From assembly GCA_002900995.3 (NCBI GenBank), contig CM035312.1, positions 868,001 through 932,000 of the forward strand: a DNA stretch of 64,000 nucleotides, read 5' to 3'. Both the position numbers and the translations under genes were made by a program. Positions 36,101-45,912 of the stretch are shown piece after piece (within the stretch, counting starts at the first letter, position 1; each line of letters opens with the position of its first letter). This DNA is from Ganoderma boninense. Taxonomy: Eukaryota > Basidiomycota > Agaricomycetes > Polyporales > Polyporaceae. A model generated the notes under the pieces. The model had not been told where the DNA came from, did not search any database, and worked only from the letters and a program-made list of their open reading frames with translations.

Positions 36101-37178
36101 GTGCTTCTCCGCGGGGATTTCCCTCTAATACCGGCATGTAAGGGACAAGAACCAGCCGGCGGTTTCGATGCTTCCTACGGTGGTCCCGCGAAGCGTCCCA
36201 AAAAATAGCCATACACCGGTGGAGAGGTCGACTGTCAAATAGGCTTTCGTGAGCCTTAATGCGCGTGACAATGACAACGTAACGTAATAGATACCTTGAG
36301 TTCAGCAGACTATGTCCGCGAGTAACCAGTCTACCTAATGATACAAAACGCCGGAACTTGAAGCGGTATTGCGTCCATGGAAGTCTGCTCTGTGGGATGG
36401 GAGAGCAAAGAATTTAGGTTAGCTTTCAAGTTCGCCGAAAATGATTACCTACAAAAAGGAACCCCGTCACGAGTGCAAGAGCGGGTGCTGTACATGTAGT
36501 AGAACACTCAAGGGGTTTGCATGGAAGGCAAGAACCTGGGAGTGTATGGAAAATGGCGAGGGGATGTTCGCATGTGAAGCGAGCGAAGCGAGTGCCCTGA
36601 CCGCTTGGGCATGCTTTGTGAGTTCTTCAGGACACGATTCCAGGAGTACGCGCATGCATTAACGGGCGGCGGCCGCTGGCAGATGGAAAGGTTATATCTT
36701 TTTTGAGAAGGACCGCAGAAGGCGACTTCCACTCACTGCATTGATAGAGCCTGTAGGGTAGGGACCAGTGCGTGGTCATGATGCCGATGTGTTATCTCCG
36801 CCGGTCATTTGAGGACTTCAGCATCGAAACGACTGGCCTATTCGGAGCAGAGCAGATGCGCCCAGCGGAGTGGTCCGAACTCTGAGGTTGTGTGTAGTGT
36901 GGGAGGGAGGAGGGAGTGCATGGCCGTGTCCACAGAGCCAAGCGGCGACTGAATGCGGTCGAGCGTGGAAAGGAAACAAGTGACCCTAGCGTAGGGTTGG
37001 CACTTTAGCCATGTTTTACCAAAAACAGTTACGTGTTGTGCTATGACATCATAGCCTGTCACTCACGACGTCGAGGCTGCCTCCAACGTTGGCCTCGCCA
37101 TGGAGCAGCCACCTTTCGACCTGACCTTCACGACCTTGCCGCACACACCCGCACATCTGGCACACCCGGGAAAAGATC
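33161..37178. other. 4 kb gene-free tract
   Basis: No exon set with family similarity was found on either strand. Frames up to 217 aa are present but overlap open frames on the other strand. A run of 11 G sits at 34213-34223. The right part (about 35700-37000) looks more AT-rich than the left and could be decayed mobile DNA, but no terminal repeats or transposase remnants were identified. Confidence 0.5.
34213..34223 (+). repeat. Homopolymer run of 11 G
   Basis: Eleven consecutive G residues in gene-free DNA, and a likely site of length error in sequencing. Confidence 0.8.
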
Positions 37179-38529
37179 ATGATGGAGAACATACCGATCG
37201 ACACCTCGCATCCGGCGGTCAGAGAGTACCTCGCCCTCATCAGGTATGTAATAGCTTCCTGCGAATCGGCCATCCCGGGGTTCTTACAGCTGTGTGTAGG
37301 CTCCAGGTACTTACCCCGTTGTCGTTGCTCATTAACATTGCTACTGTGACAATATGCACGTTTCTGTTGGATCCTAACCTTGGTGCGCATCCAAAAAACC
37401 GTGTTCTGTGACATTTGCCAACGTGCTGTAGGAAGAATCACTGAAATGTATCCCACCTCAATCACACCTCAGCCACATATGATTGGACTTTACATCGTGG
37501 CCATATACGTCCTGCAAGTCGGCTATTGCACCTTACTCGTCTTCGCACACACGCAGGAGACAAAGCGCGCGATCATTAAGGGGTGTGGCTTCCCTCTCAT
37601 GCTTTCAAATTGGGTTTTCGCCCTGTGGGCCATCTGTTGGGTACGCAACGCATTCGAAATCCACTGTCAAATCCGAAAGCTCACTTTGACTGGGAAGGTT
37701 CTGCAATGGTTCATCCTCTCCACGATATGTTTGGGAGTGTTGCTTCTATTACTTCTATACGCCAACATAGTGTTGCTCATTTACCACGCTCCATCCACGA
37801 GGAAGTGAGCACATACCATTGACTATGCCGTCTTCCGCCAGCTGACAACATGCGTAGACCATTGGACCTCGCGTTCATCCATGCGCCTGTCAGGGCGTTC
37901 ATGTTGTTGCCACTGACAATCTTGTTCCCATATAGTCTTTTGTGAGCATATATTGTATCTTTACGTGTTGTCCCTGACCTAACCTGGCAATAAGCATCAC
38001 GCTTGGAAAGTCATGGTCACCAGGTGATCCACATCACTATAACCGCGGACAATGGCCAGGCTTCGGAGTGATGCTTGCGGTCAACCTACTCGGTAAGTGT
38101 CATCTTCCAGGTTTCAAGCGGGATGTGGCACTGTTCGCTCACCCCAACACAACACAAAGGCCTTATCATTGTTACTATCCGTCGCGACATCGTCTGGTGT
38201 GTCGCAGCAACCTGGATCTGTGCAAGTGTCTGGAGCTTGAAGCCGAAACCTGCCCCAGTGCTGGTGCGTCACCCTCTTTCCTAAAAATACGTCAAATTAA
38301 AGCGATGGATGGAACCTGCGGGTAGGTTACGGTGATTGCGTTTACAGTTCTTCATCCCGCTGCACTTCTAGCGTCGTATCTGTGGAGCTGGTTCCACGGA
38401 CGCGAAGAACGACGCACGGGTCCTATAGCACTTCCTCCAGACCAGGAAGGAAACCCGGCCAGAAGGTTAGGCCGTCCCGCAGGAGAAAGGCCGGCTCGCG
38501 AAGTAGACGCGGAAGCTATCTGGGGCTAA
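37179..38529 (+). CDS. Fungal multi-pass membrane protein of unknown function
   Basis: Seven exons give 336 aa: 37179-37243, 37300-37382, 37432-37804, 37858-37941, 37995-38092, 38160-38263, 38326-38529. I do not recognise a named family; the pattern recalls uncharacterised membrane proteins common in Agaricomycetes. Hydrophobic segments fall in LSLLINIATVTICTFLL, IGLYIVAIYVLQVGY, a long LSTICLGVLLLLLLYANIVLL stretch, FMLLPLTILFPYSLF, GFGVMLAVNLLG and VIAFTVLHPAALLASYLW, suggesting about seven helices. A conserved-looking polar loop, WSPGDPHHYNRGQ, precedes the late helices. The C-terminal 40 residues are charged and probably cytosolic. All introns are GT-AG and the reading frame closes exactly, which argues for a real gene. 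A receptor or transporter role would be speculation. Confidence 0.75.
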
Positions 38530-39001
38530 CAGAACAGTCGAACACATCTGTTGTAGGAATTGTTGGATACATACTTGAATGGAAGTGTCGTGGCAGTCGT
38601 GGAATGGCCCTTGAGGATCGAAAGCAAATGGAATGAAGTAAAACGTGTGTTCTTGAACGGCAATGAATGAAGGTCATGTGGGGGCGACCATGTGTGTTAC
38701 CATGTTGACGCAGCATTTGAAGCAGGGAGACCTTCCTATGAAGGCAAACCGAACTCTCTTGGTAGGTTCTAGTCAGTAGACACTAGTACTCCGCCAACAC
38801 TAACGTTCTGCAACGTTGTCACCATCTATTTTACTAGCCGCACAGATATATCAAGATCTTATAGCAGACGTACACGTCGCATGCTTATTTGCTAGGGATT
38901 TTTCTAACCAATGATCAGGGTATGAACACGCCGCAGATGCCGGTACCGGACGCACTCATGTAGCCAAAGTTCCCAAAATGAACAACAAATACTTACTTAC
39001 C
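38530..39001. other. Convergent 3' intergenic region
   Basis: 472 bp between the stop codons of the membrane protein (+) and the sterol dehydrogenase (-). I see nothing beyond presumed 3' ends. Confidence 0.5.
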
Positions 39002-40723
39002 TCAGCACTTCAACTCCGCCACTTTCGGTTTCGCGTCCACCTTATGCCCTCCTCCAAACTTCTCAATCACCTCCTCGACGCCCTTCTCCGCCTTCCCCAA
39101 ATTGAAGCCGAGATCGGAAGTCGGGTGCCCTGCGATGGCCCGCTGCTGCACGGTGTCGCCGTTCTTCTGGTGCTCCGCGACGCCCTTGCACACGCCCTGC
39201 AGCGTCGTGACGTGTCCGTTATACCCGAGCCCGCCCTCCGCCGGCGACGCACGTGCGCGCGAGTCGTCGAAGATGAGGTGCACTTGTGTCAGAGACCACA
39301 TCGACGGCTGGAGGAACACGATGTCCCCGCTCAGCGCAGGCAGGAGCCTCCCAAGCGAGGCAAGCGGCGCGGCGGCGCGGAGGAGCGCATGCCGGGTCAG
39401 GTAGTAGCCCTCGATGAGCGTCGCGAGCCCGAGAAGCGCCGTGGGCGAGAGCGGGACGAACGTCACCACGCCCTTGGAGAGCTGCGTGATCGCACGGAAC
39501 ACCTCGCCGTACGTCACGGGCGGGCCCGCGTCCGCAACGCAGAACGCCTGGCCGCCAATGTCCGGGTTCGAGTCCGGGTTGCCGCTTTCGAGCTCGATGA
39601 GGCGCTGTTCGTACGCGAGGTGCGCGACGGAGCAGTTCTCGACGTAGATGAACGACTGGAGGATGTCGAAGATCCAGCTCGGGTTGCTCTTGCGGTGCAT
39701 GTACTGGTCGAGCATGAGGTCGCCCCCGGGGCCGTAGACACCATTCCCTGGGCGGATGCTGCCTGTGCGCATGACGCCGTTGGTGCCTCCAGCGGAGGGT
39801 GAGCGGTCGGCCTCGCGCACGAACTTCTCGCCCTTCCATTTCGAGTGTGCGTAGTTGGAGAAGAAGTGCTCGTGCCGTTTCGGGACCTGCGCGTCGTCGT
39901 CGCTGATAGGTTGGGTGAAGAACTCCGGGACGCCCTGCCATGGCCAGCGGAAGAACCGGGTGCTACGGACCGACACCGAGCCCGAGGACGTGTAAATGAA
40001 GGTGGATGCGCCGACCTTGCGTGCAGCCATGACGACGTTTTGAGTACCAAAGAGGTTGACCTTGTCGGATAAGTGCTGGAGCGACTCGTCGCGCTCGTAG
40101 AAGCGGATGATCGCGGCGGTGTGGAAGACCGTGAGCTCTGGCTCGGGACCATCGTGGATGCGCGCCCAGGGCTTCCGGAACGCCTCCTCTACTGCGGCAG
40201 CATCTGAAATGTCTACTTGACAGAAGTCTACCTGCGCTGCAGGGCCCTCGAGTAGGTCTTGACGGATGGGACGGCGGATGTCGAGAATTCGGATACAGCG
40301 CGGGTCTTCACCTCGCGCGATCAGGTGCAGGACAATCCATCCTCCCAAAAATCCGGCCTGGGCACGAACTATGTTGAGCATATCATCTCCGAACGAAGCA
40401 AAACGCAGCGGGTGTGCATGCCATGCGGGCACACGCGAGTACGATGAAGTCACGGTAGAGTACTTAACAAGACTCACCCCGCCAACCACAATATACCTGC
40501 GCCCCGTCTTTGGGGAGAGCTCCTCCGGGGAGAACAAGGACGAGGATGAGCTTGTCAAAGCCGCCGAGGCCGCGGTCTGCTTCACGTCCTCAGGCGTCCA
40601 GCGTTTGCCGGCGAAGAGGGCAGCGTCGGGCGTCAACCGAGTGATCTTGGCGTCGTTCGAACGGACGTATAGGTAAAGGAGCAGAGGAATGCTTGCCAGA
40701 GATATCCATATGGTGACACCCAT
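39002..40723 (-). CDS. 3-beta-hydroxysteroid dehydrogenase family, ERG26-like sterol-4-alpha-carboxylate 3-dehydrogenase
   Basis: Two exons on the minus strand (40723-40478 and 40357-39002) give 533 aa. ERG26 oxidises and decarboxylates C4-carboxysterols in ergosterol synthesis at the ER. The NAD-binding glycine motif VVGGAGFLGGW is formed across the only intron (about residues 79-89). The catalytic pair lies in YAHSK, with an upstream Ser in YTSSGSV. RTGSIRPGNGVYGPG is a family block. An N-terminal hydrophobic helix (residues 4-20) would anchor it in the membrane. The chain is longer than typical Erg26 proteins because of an N-terminal anchor-and-linker of about 75 residues and a long C-terminus. 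It could be a paralogue with another sterol or isoprenoid substrate. Confidence 0.8.
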   Translation of the reverse strand: MGVTIWISLASIPLLLYLYVRSNDAKITRLTPDAALFAGKRWTPEDVKQTAASAALTSSSSSLFSPEELSPKTGRRYIVVGGVSLVKYSTVTSSYSRVPAWHAHPLRFASFGDDMLNIVRAQAGFLGGWIVLHLIARGEDPRCIRILDIRRPIRQDLLEGPAAQVDFCQVDISDAAAVEEAFRKPWARIHDGPEPELTVFHTAAIIRFYERDESLQHLSDKVNLFGTQNVVMAARKVGASTFIYTSSGSVSVRSTRFFRWPWQGVPEFFTQPISDDDAQVPKRHEHFFSNYAHSKWKGEKFVREADRSPSAGGTNGVMRTGSIRPGNGVYGPGGDLMLDQYMHRKSNPSWIFDILQSFIYVENCSVAHLAYEQRLIELESGNPDSNPDIGGQAFCVADAGPPVTYGEVFRAITQLSKGVVTFVPLSPTALLGLATLIEGYYLTRHALLRAAAPLASLGRLLPALSGDIVFLQPSMWSLTQVHLIFDDSRARASPAEGGLGYNGHVTTLQGVCKGVAEHQKNGDTVQQRAIAGHPTSDLGFNLGKAEKGVEEVIEKFGGGHKVDAKPKVAELKC

Positions 40724-41304
40724 CGTTGTGAGGGAGGGTCTGAGTCCCTCACGGGGGGGGAGGCGGGGGGATGGGGAAAGATGAGGAGATCAGGCTGTGA
40801 ACTTGAAGGGCCCCGTCGGGACACGACGTCAGCACGCTTTGAGCGCCCTCGGAGGAGGTACCGGGGCTGCGAGGACCAAAGAGGGAATATTCATGCGGCC
40901 GAGACCAGTGTGGTACCAGCCCCCTTGGGCGGTAGAGGACTGCAAGAGTGAAGAGACTGGGGCAACATATGGGTGTGAATGGAGGGAGTGGATGCGCGCC
41001 ACCTTGCGTCGACAGTGTGAGACGCAGGAGTCAGCTCAATCCGCCACGGCCTGTCTCTGTAGCCACCTGCTGCTGGCTTCGATCGCCCCGGGATCAAAGC
41101 ATTCGTATAACTATTGCCCGAACATACTCATGCCATAGAGTCCATACCCATCCTGTTCCGTTCCATGTCATCACATGCGCCGAGGTTTGACCAGCTCACG
41201 CACGCTCACTGGCCCATTTCCGTGCCTTCAAAACGCGAATGTACCGGACCGCCGATTGCATCCCAAATTCCTGCGGTACTACAGTACATAGTAGCATATA
41301 CCTA
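40724..41304. other. Intergenic, KHDC4-like 3' end and ERG26-like promoter
   Basis: 581 bp. The part next to 40750 is a C-rich tract when read toward the sterol dehydrogenase start. No gene is supported. Confidence 0.5.
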
Positions 41305-43004
41305 TTAGATACCGACCTTACGTTCTTTCACAGTAGCCGAAGACGAGAATCCAATCACGCTGGTGCAGGCGGCGGAGGGCGGGTCGCTCGGAGGGGGGGC
41401 CGTGCCTGGTGCCGGGGGTGCGCTTGAACCTCCCGGAGTTGCTGATGTGCCAGTCTGCCCATATCCACCCTGAGTGTAGTACTGGGCATATTGCTGTTGC
41501 TGCTGCGCCTGCCACTCTTTGAACTGCGGCGAATTGACATCATATCCATAAGCCGCCCTGTGAACGGAAGCACGTCAGTGGTCTTCTGTATACAGTCCAA
41601 TAGAAATCCGTACCAATAGGAGGTGTACGCGTCCCAGTCGCTTGCAGCAGGCGCAGCTCCGGTTTGACCAGGTTGACCAGCAGCTGGCGCCGCGGCTCCC
41701 GGAGTGCTAGGAGCAGCAGGAGTGCTGCCATCAGGGGGCGGAGGCGGTTGTTCGCCAGGAGGCGGAGGTGGCGGAGCACTACCCGGAGGCGGGGGAGCGT
41801 AACCCTAAACGCAAAAATGTGAGCTCATACACCAGTTCGCAATACAGACCAGGATCAGGCGGAGGCAACTTGTATGCCATATAAGACTGGCACCGAGAAG
41901 ACAGGAATATGAGCGGAGCATACATACACCGTAAGCATTGTAAGCAGCGTACTGGACTTGTGCTTGGTGGAGCTCCATCTGTTGCTGCTGCAGGATCGCC
42001 TTAACTTTCTCGTGTTCTTCTCGCACCACGACCAGCAAGTCTTCCGTGAGAGCTTTCGCACGCTGCACCTGCTGTTCATCTGGACCCCTACAGCATAGCA
42101 ATCAGGAAGTGTCGTCCGGTCAGGGACAAGAGCAAGACAGACGTTACGTGGATGTACATTGGTTCATCGTGCTCATGACCCGTCTCCTGATCAACGAATC
42201 CAGATCCAAGGCCCTTGATCTGCACACGAGTACCTGTTTCTTGCTGGATATACTTCACAAACATACCCTGTCCTAGAATGAGCGGCAAAGCTAGGCGGCC
42301 GGAGATGAAACATACCGATGGCCCCACGACTTTGGCGCGGACGTTGAAATTACGGATGGTCTCAATACCGACTGGTATTTTCTCCTCGGGCCATTTACGC
42401 TGCACGGGTGTGGGTAAAGCTTTGGACGGGTAGTTGAAATATTGCAAGACATACCCTCTCTCTCATACGTGAGCTCTTGTCCTCCACTAGGGAGCCCATG
42501 TCCATCTTGATCAAGTCGTTGACCTTGTCAATGGCGTTTTGAAGAATCTCGTTTGTTGTGGCAGAGATGTGAAGATAAAGAGGAGGGTCTTTCTCGTTCG
42601 CTTTTGAGCGGTCAGGATACCAGACACCTTTGGTGCTGATGGACGCTCCCGTCTCGTCATGGACCTAAAGTGCGATTTTCGTTCAACGCCAGGTTGCATC
42701 ACGTCTCAAAAGATAGACAGACCTGCTGTTGGGTAGAGCCCTTGGTAAGGAGGTATCTGTTCCTGACGTCGTTAATGTCGATGTCATGAGTGAAGTCGCC
42801 GTCATGGGGGTCCTTCGCCGCGCTGCCGATGGCTGGCCCTCCGCCGCTGGCGAACTGGGCCGCGATTTTGGCTGCGATGGCAGCAGCCGCGGCGGCAGCT
42901 TCGGACGCTGTCTTGCCTTCTTCGACTTTAGTAGCCTTGGCAGAGGGAGCTTCTGCTTCGTCGTCCTCCAGCCCTTCCTGGTCCCACTTGCGCTTCGACG
43001 ACAT
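41305..43004 (-). CDS. KH-domain protein, KHDC4/BLOM7-like
   Basis: Seven exons on the minus strand give 434 aa: 43004-42723, 42664-42455, 42399-42316, 42267-42143, 42087-41928, 41804-41614, 41557-41305. KHDC4 is an RNA-binding splicing regulator that interacts with SNEV/Prp19. It opens with KRKWDQEG, then an Ala-rich stretch. The first KH region (DINDVRNRYLLTKGS, then GASISTKGVWYPD) and the second (FNVRAKVVGPSGMFVKYIQQ, then RVQIKGLGSGF) are followed by a helical stretch and a Pro/Gly/Gln-rich tail with QQQQQYAQYY, like many splicing factors. The second GXXG-type loop is assembled across intron 42268-42315. The exact C-terminus depends on reading through the last exon to 41305. Confidence 0.85.
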
Positions 43005-43236
43005 CGCGGAAACAGGATAGAGGGGAGAGAGAGAGAGAGGGGTGGTGGGGGAGGGACTCGGAGGCGACGCGACGGGAGGACGTAACAGAGCAAGCGATCT
43101 CGAACTGGAAACTCGTGTTTGTTTGCTCGTGTTTGTGCTGTGGCATGGCGCCGAACGCGAGTTTTTGAGAGACGCGTGCAGCGGTCACGGCTCTCTCTTG
43201 TCCAAAACACCGCCGTGGGCTCTGCGTCCACTCACA
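43005..43236. promoter_or_regulatory. Shared divergent promoter, KHDC4-like / MSS116-like
   Basis: 232 bp between the two start codons, the shortest divergent spacing in the window. It includes a CT-repeat tract near 43020-43042, read on the minus strand. Confidence 0.45.
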
Positions 43237-45603
43237 ATGGCGGCTCCCCTCTGGTCAAAATCTCTCGGTGTCGGCCTCTTTGCAGCGGCGAGGACATGTC
43301 GAAGCTCAGCAGGTGCGCTGGGATTGCACGGTACGTCGCCATACGTCGACGGGGACGACCCGTCACTGCTCCGCTGTAATGCTGGATGCTCATGCACGCA
43401 TTTGCAGCACTCCGCGCAGGACGCCTCTCTTTACTTCGGTCTGCGAGCACGGCAACACACCGAAAGCGCGATTCGCTGTCACCACGGGAACACCCTCATG
43501 ACACCCCGTATGGCTCGCCGCTCACAGATGCTCCACCGTCGGAGGCCTCGCCTACTCCGCCCAACCCCAATGCTGACCAGCCCAAGTTCACTACCCTGAA
43601 GGAAGCTATTCATCCTCGCACACTGAGTGCGCTCACTGCGGACCCTTTCAAGTTGGTCCACATGAGCCCGGTCCAAGCCGCCGTCCTCCCTCTTCTCCCC
43701 AACCTTGTTCGCCGTTACGATCCAGACGAGAAGGACCCGGCGCCCCGTGACCTCATGGTGAAGGCCCGCACTGGCACTGGCAAAACTCTGGGATTCCTGG
43801 TACCGGCAGTCGAAGCACGGCTCAATGCCCTCGAGGCACATGCGAAACAGGTCGAGAAGGACACCATGACCGACAGCAAATCATTAGTTACGCGCGCTGT
43901 CGATCAGTATGCGAAGACCCACGTCGGCGCCCTCATCATCAGCCCTACTCGAGAACTGGCAACGCAAATCGCTAACGAGGCAATTAAGCTCACCCGGCAT
44001 CACGACCGCTTCGAAGTCAAGCTGTTCACCGGCGGTCTCTCCAGGGAAAGGCAGAAACGGTCATGGGACATGGGGCGGCGCGACATTGTTGTGGCCACTC
44101 CTGGACGGTTGCGCGATTTTATTGAGAACGAGCGTGGTTTCTCAGAGGCCCTTCGGACAACGGAAATGGTACGTGCTTGAGTTGATGGTTGTATGCAGAG
44201 AAGCTCACGCCCATGCGTAGTTCATTCTCGACGAGGCCGACACGCTGCTCGAGATGGGCTTCATTCCCGACATCACGGCTATCGCTGAGCATCTCAAGCC
44301 CTCGCCTGAGCGCCAGACGTTCATGTTCTCCGCAACGATGTCCAAGGAAATCCGCAAAATTGCTCGTGAATCGCTCTCTGCGAACCACAACTTCATCAAC
44401 TGTGTGCCAGACGACGCAGCACCGACTCACCACGCTATTCCTCAGTATTACACGACAACTAGTGCTGAAGAGCAGCTTCCCCACGTCCTCCGCCTCATTG
44501 CCGAGGATCAACTTGCCAACCCTGGCAAGTCCAAGGTGCTCATCTTCCTGCCGACTACTCGCATGGTTCAACTGTACAGCACGTTGGTTATGCAAATGGG
44601 CCACTCTGTCCTCCCTGCGGGCCGTCGTACGCGTTTCTTGGAGATGCACTCGAAGAAGAACATGGACCGCCGCGTGAGGACTTCAGACTGGTTCAGGCTT
44701 GACACCTCCGGCGCGATGGTCATGCTGACGTCCGACGTCTCTGCTCGTGGCGTTGACTACCCGGGAGTCACGCGGGTCATCCAGATCAGCATCCCCACCA
44801 GTGGCGACATCTATGTCCACCGTGTCGGTCGCACAGGCCGTGGCACAAACATGAAGGGCCGCGCTGACCTTGTGCTTCTCCCCCACGAAGCTGGCTTCAT
44901 CCAGTCTGAACTCCGCGGCGTCCCCATCAAGCACCTGCCCGCTGACGAGGTCCAAACGCAACTGAATGAGCTCGCGGAGAAGTACGAGGCTTCCCCCGTC
45001 GACTTCTTCCCCCAACTCGCCAAGCGTGTTCCCCGCAGCCGTGACGGTGAACGTGGCCCGCCGCTCGCCAGGGGCTTCCCGACTGGCGTCCAGGAGCGCG
45101 TCGCGGACATCGAGGAGAGCATCAAGACCACCCAGGCGGACATGAGCCCCGAGGACATCAGCGACACCATGATGACGGTCCTCGCGTTCTACGGCTCCAA
45201 CGCGGACTGCTGCCGCCACAACAAGGCCGCCACTATCGCCGGCGTCCAGGAGTGGGCTGCCGCGCTCGCGGGCCAGGAGGTCCCCATCCGCGTTCCCCGC
45301 GAGTGGAAGGACGACAGGCCGCTCCGGCGCGGAGGTTCGTCGAGGGGCGGGTCGCAGCAGACAAAGCGGTTCGGCATGAAGGAGGGCCGCAGGGACTCTG
45401 GGGACTTCAAGCGCAATGACTCGCGTTCGTACGACTGGAGGTCGGACATCAGCGGCGGCAGCCGGAGGGATCGTCCGCGGGACCGTGACCAGGAGCGGGA
45501 GAGGCGTCCCTGGGAGGGCCGGGGGTCCAGCCGAGGGCGGACTGATCGCTCGTCTTCAGGTTCCGGTTCCTTCTCCCGGGGACCCCGGCGCAACTTTGAG
45601 TGA
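43237..45603 (+). CDS. Mitochondrial DEAD-box RNA helicase, MSS116-like
   Basis: Three exons (43237-43312, 43408-44168, 44221-45603) give 739 aa. Mss116-type helicases unwind RNA and assist group I/II intron splicing in mitochondria. Motifs in order: Q-motif SPVQAAVLP, I ARTGTGKT, Ia PTRELATQ, Ib TPGR, II DEAD (begins 12 nt into exon 3), III SAT, V SDVSARGVDYP, VI HRVGRTGRG. The N-terminus (Arg, Ala and Ser rich, no acidic residues in the first 40) fits a mitochondrial presequence. The C-terminal 120 residues are Arg/Gly/Ser-rich, the basic tail that Mss116 and CYT-19 use to tether RNA. The first intron interrupts the presequence. Confidence 0.92.
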
Positions 45604-45912
45604 GCAGCCGTTGGGAGACGGAGGGATAGATGGGTTTTCGGACCGGGTCTGACCTGCGAGGGAAGGGGGACCACCACTCTACTCTATTTTATACCGCTAT
45701 GTTATGATCGGGCTATTGGCACTGCTATCCGCATGTATCGCATCGCACACCCTGCATTAATTTCTAGACACGCACGCTAGCTCATGCATATCGCTCTAAT
45801 GAGATCCCATTGCTCTACATCTAGAAATGTGTCTGGTTGTGCTTGGCTACTCGATCAGGAGGACCAAAAAATTGACAGTGAATGTCGTTATTGTGCACTG
45901 TATTCGCCCCAT
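45604..45912. other. Convergent 3' intergenic region
   Basis: 309 bp between the stop codons of the helicase (+) and the RBR ligase (-). Nothing else is seen. Confidence 0.5.
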
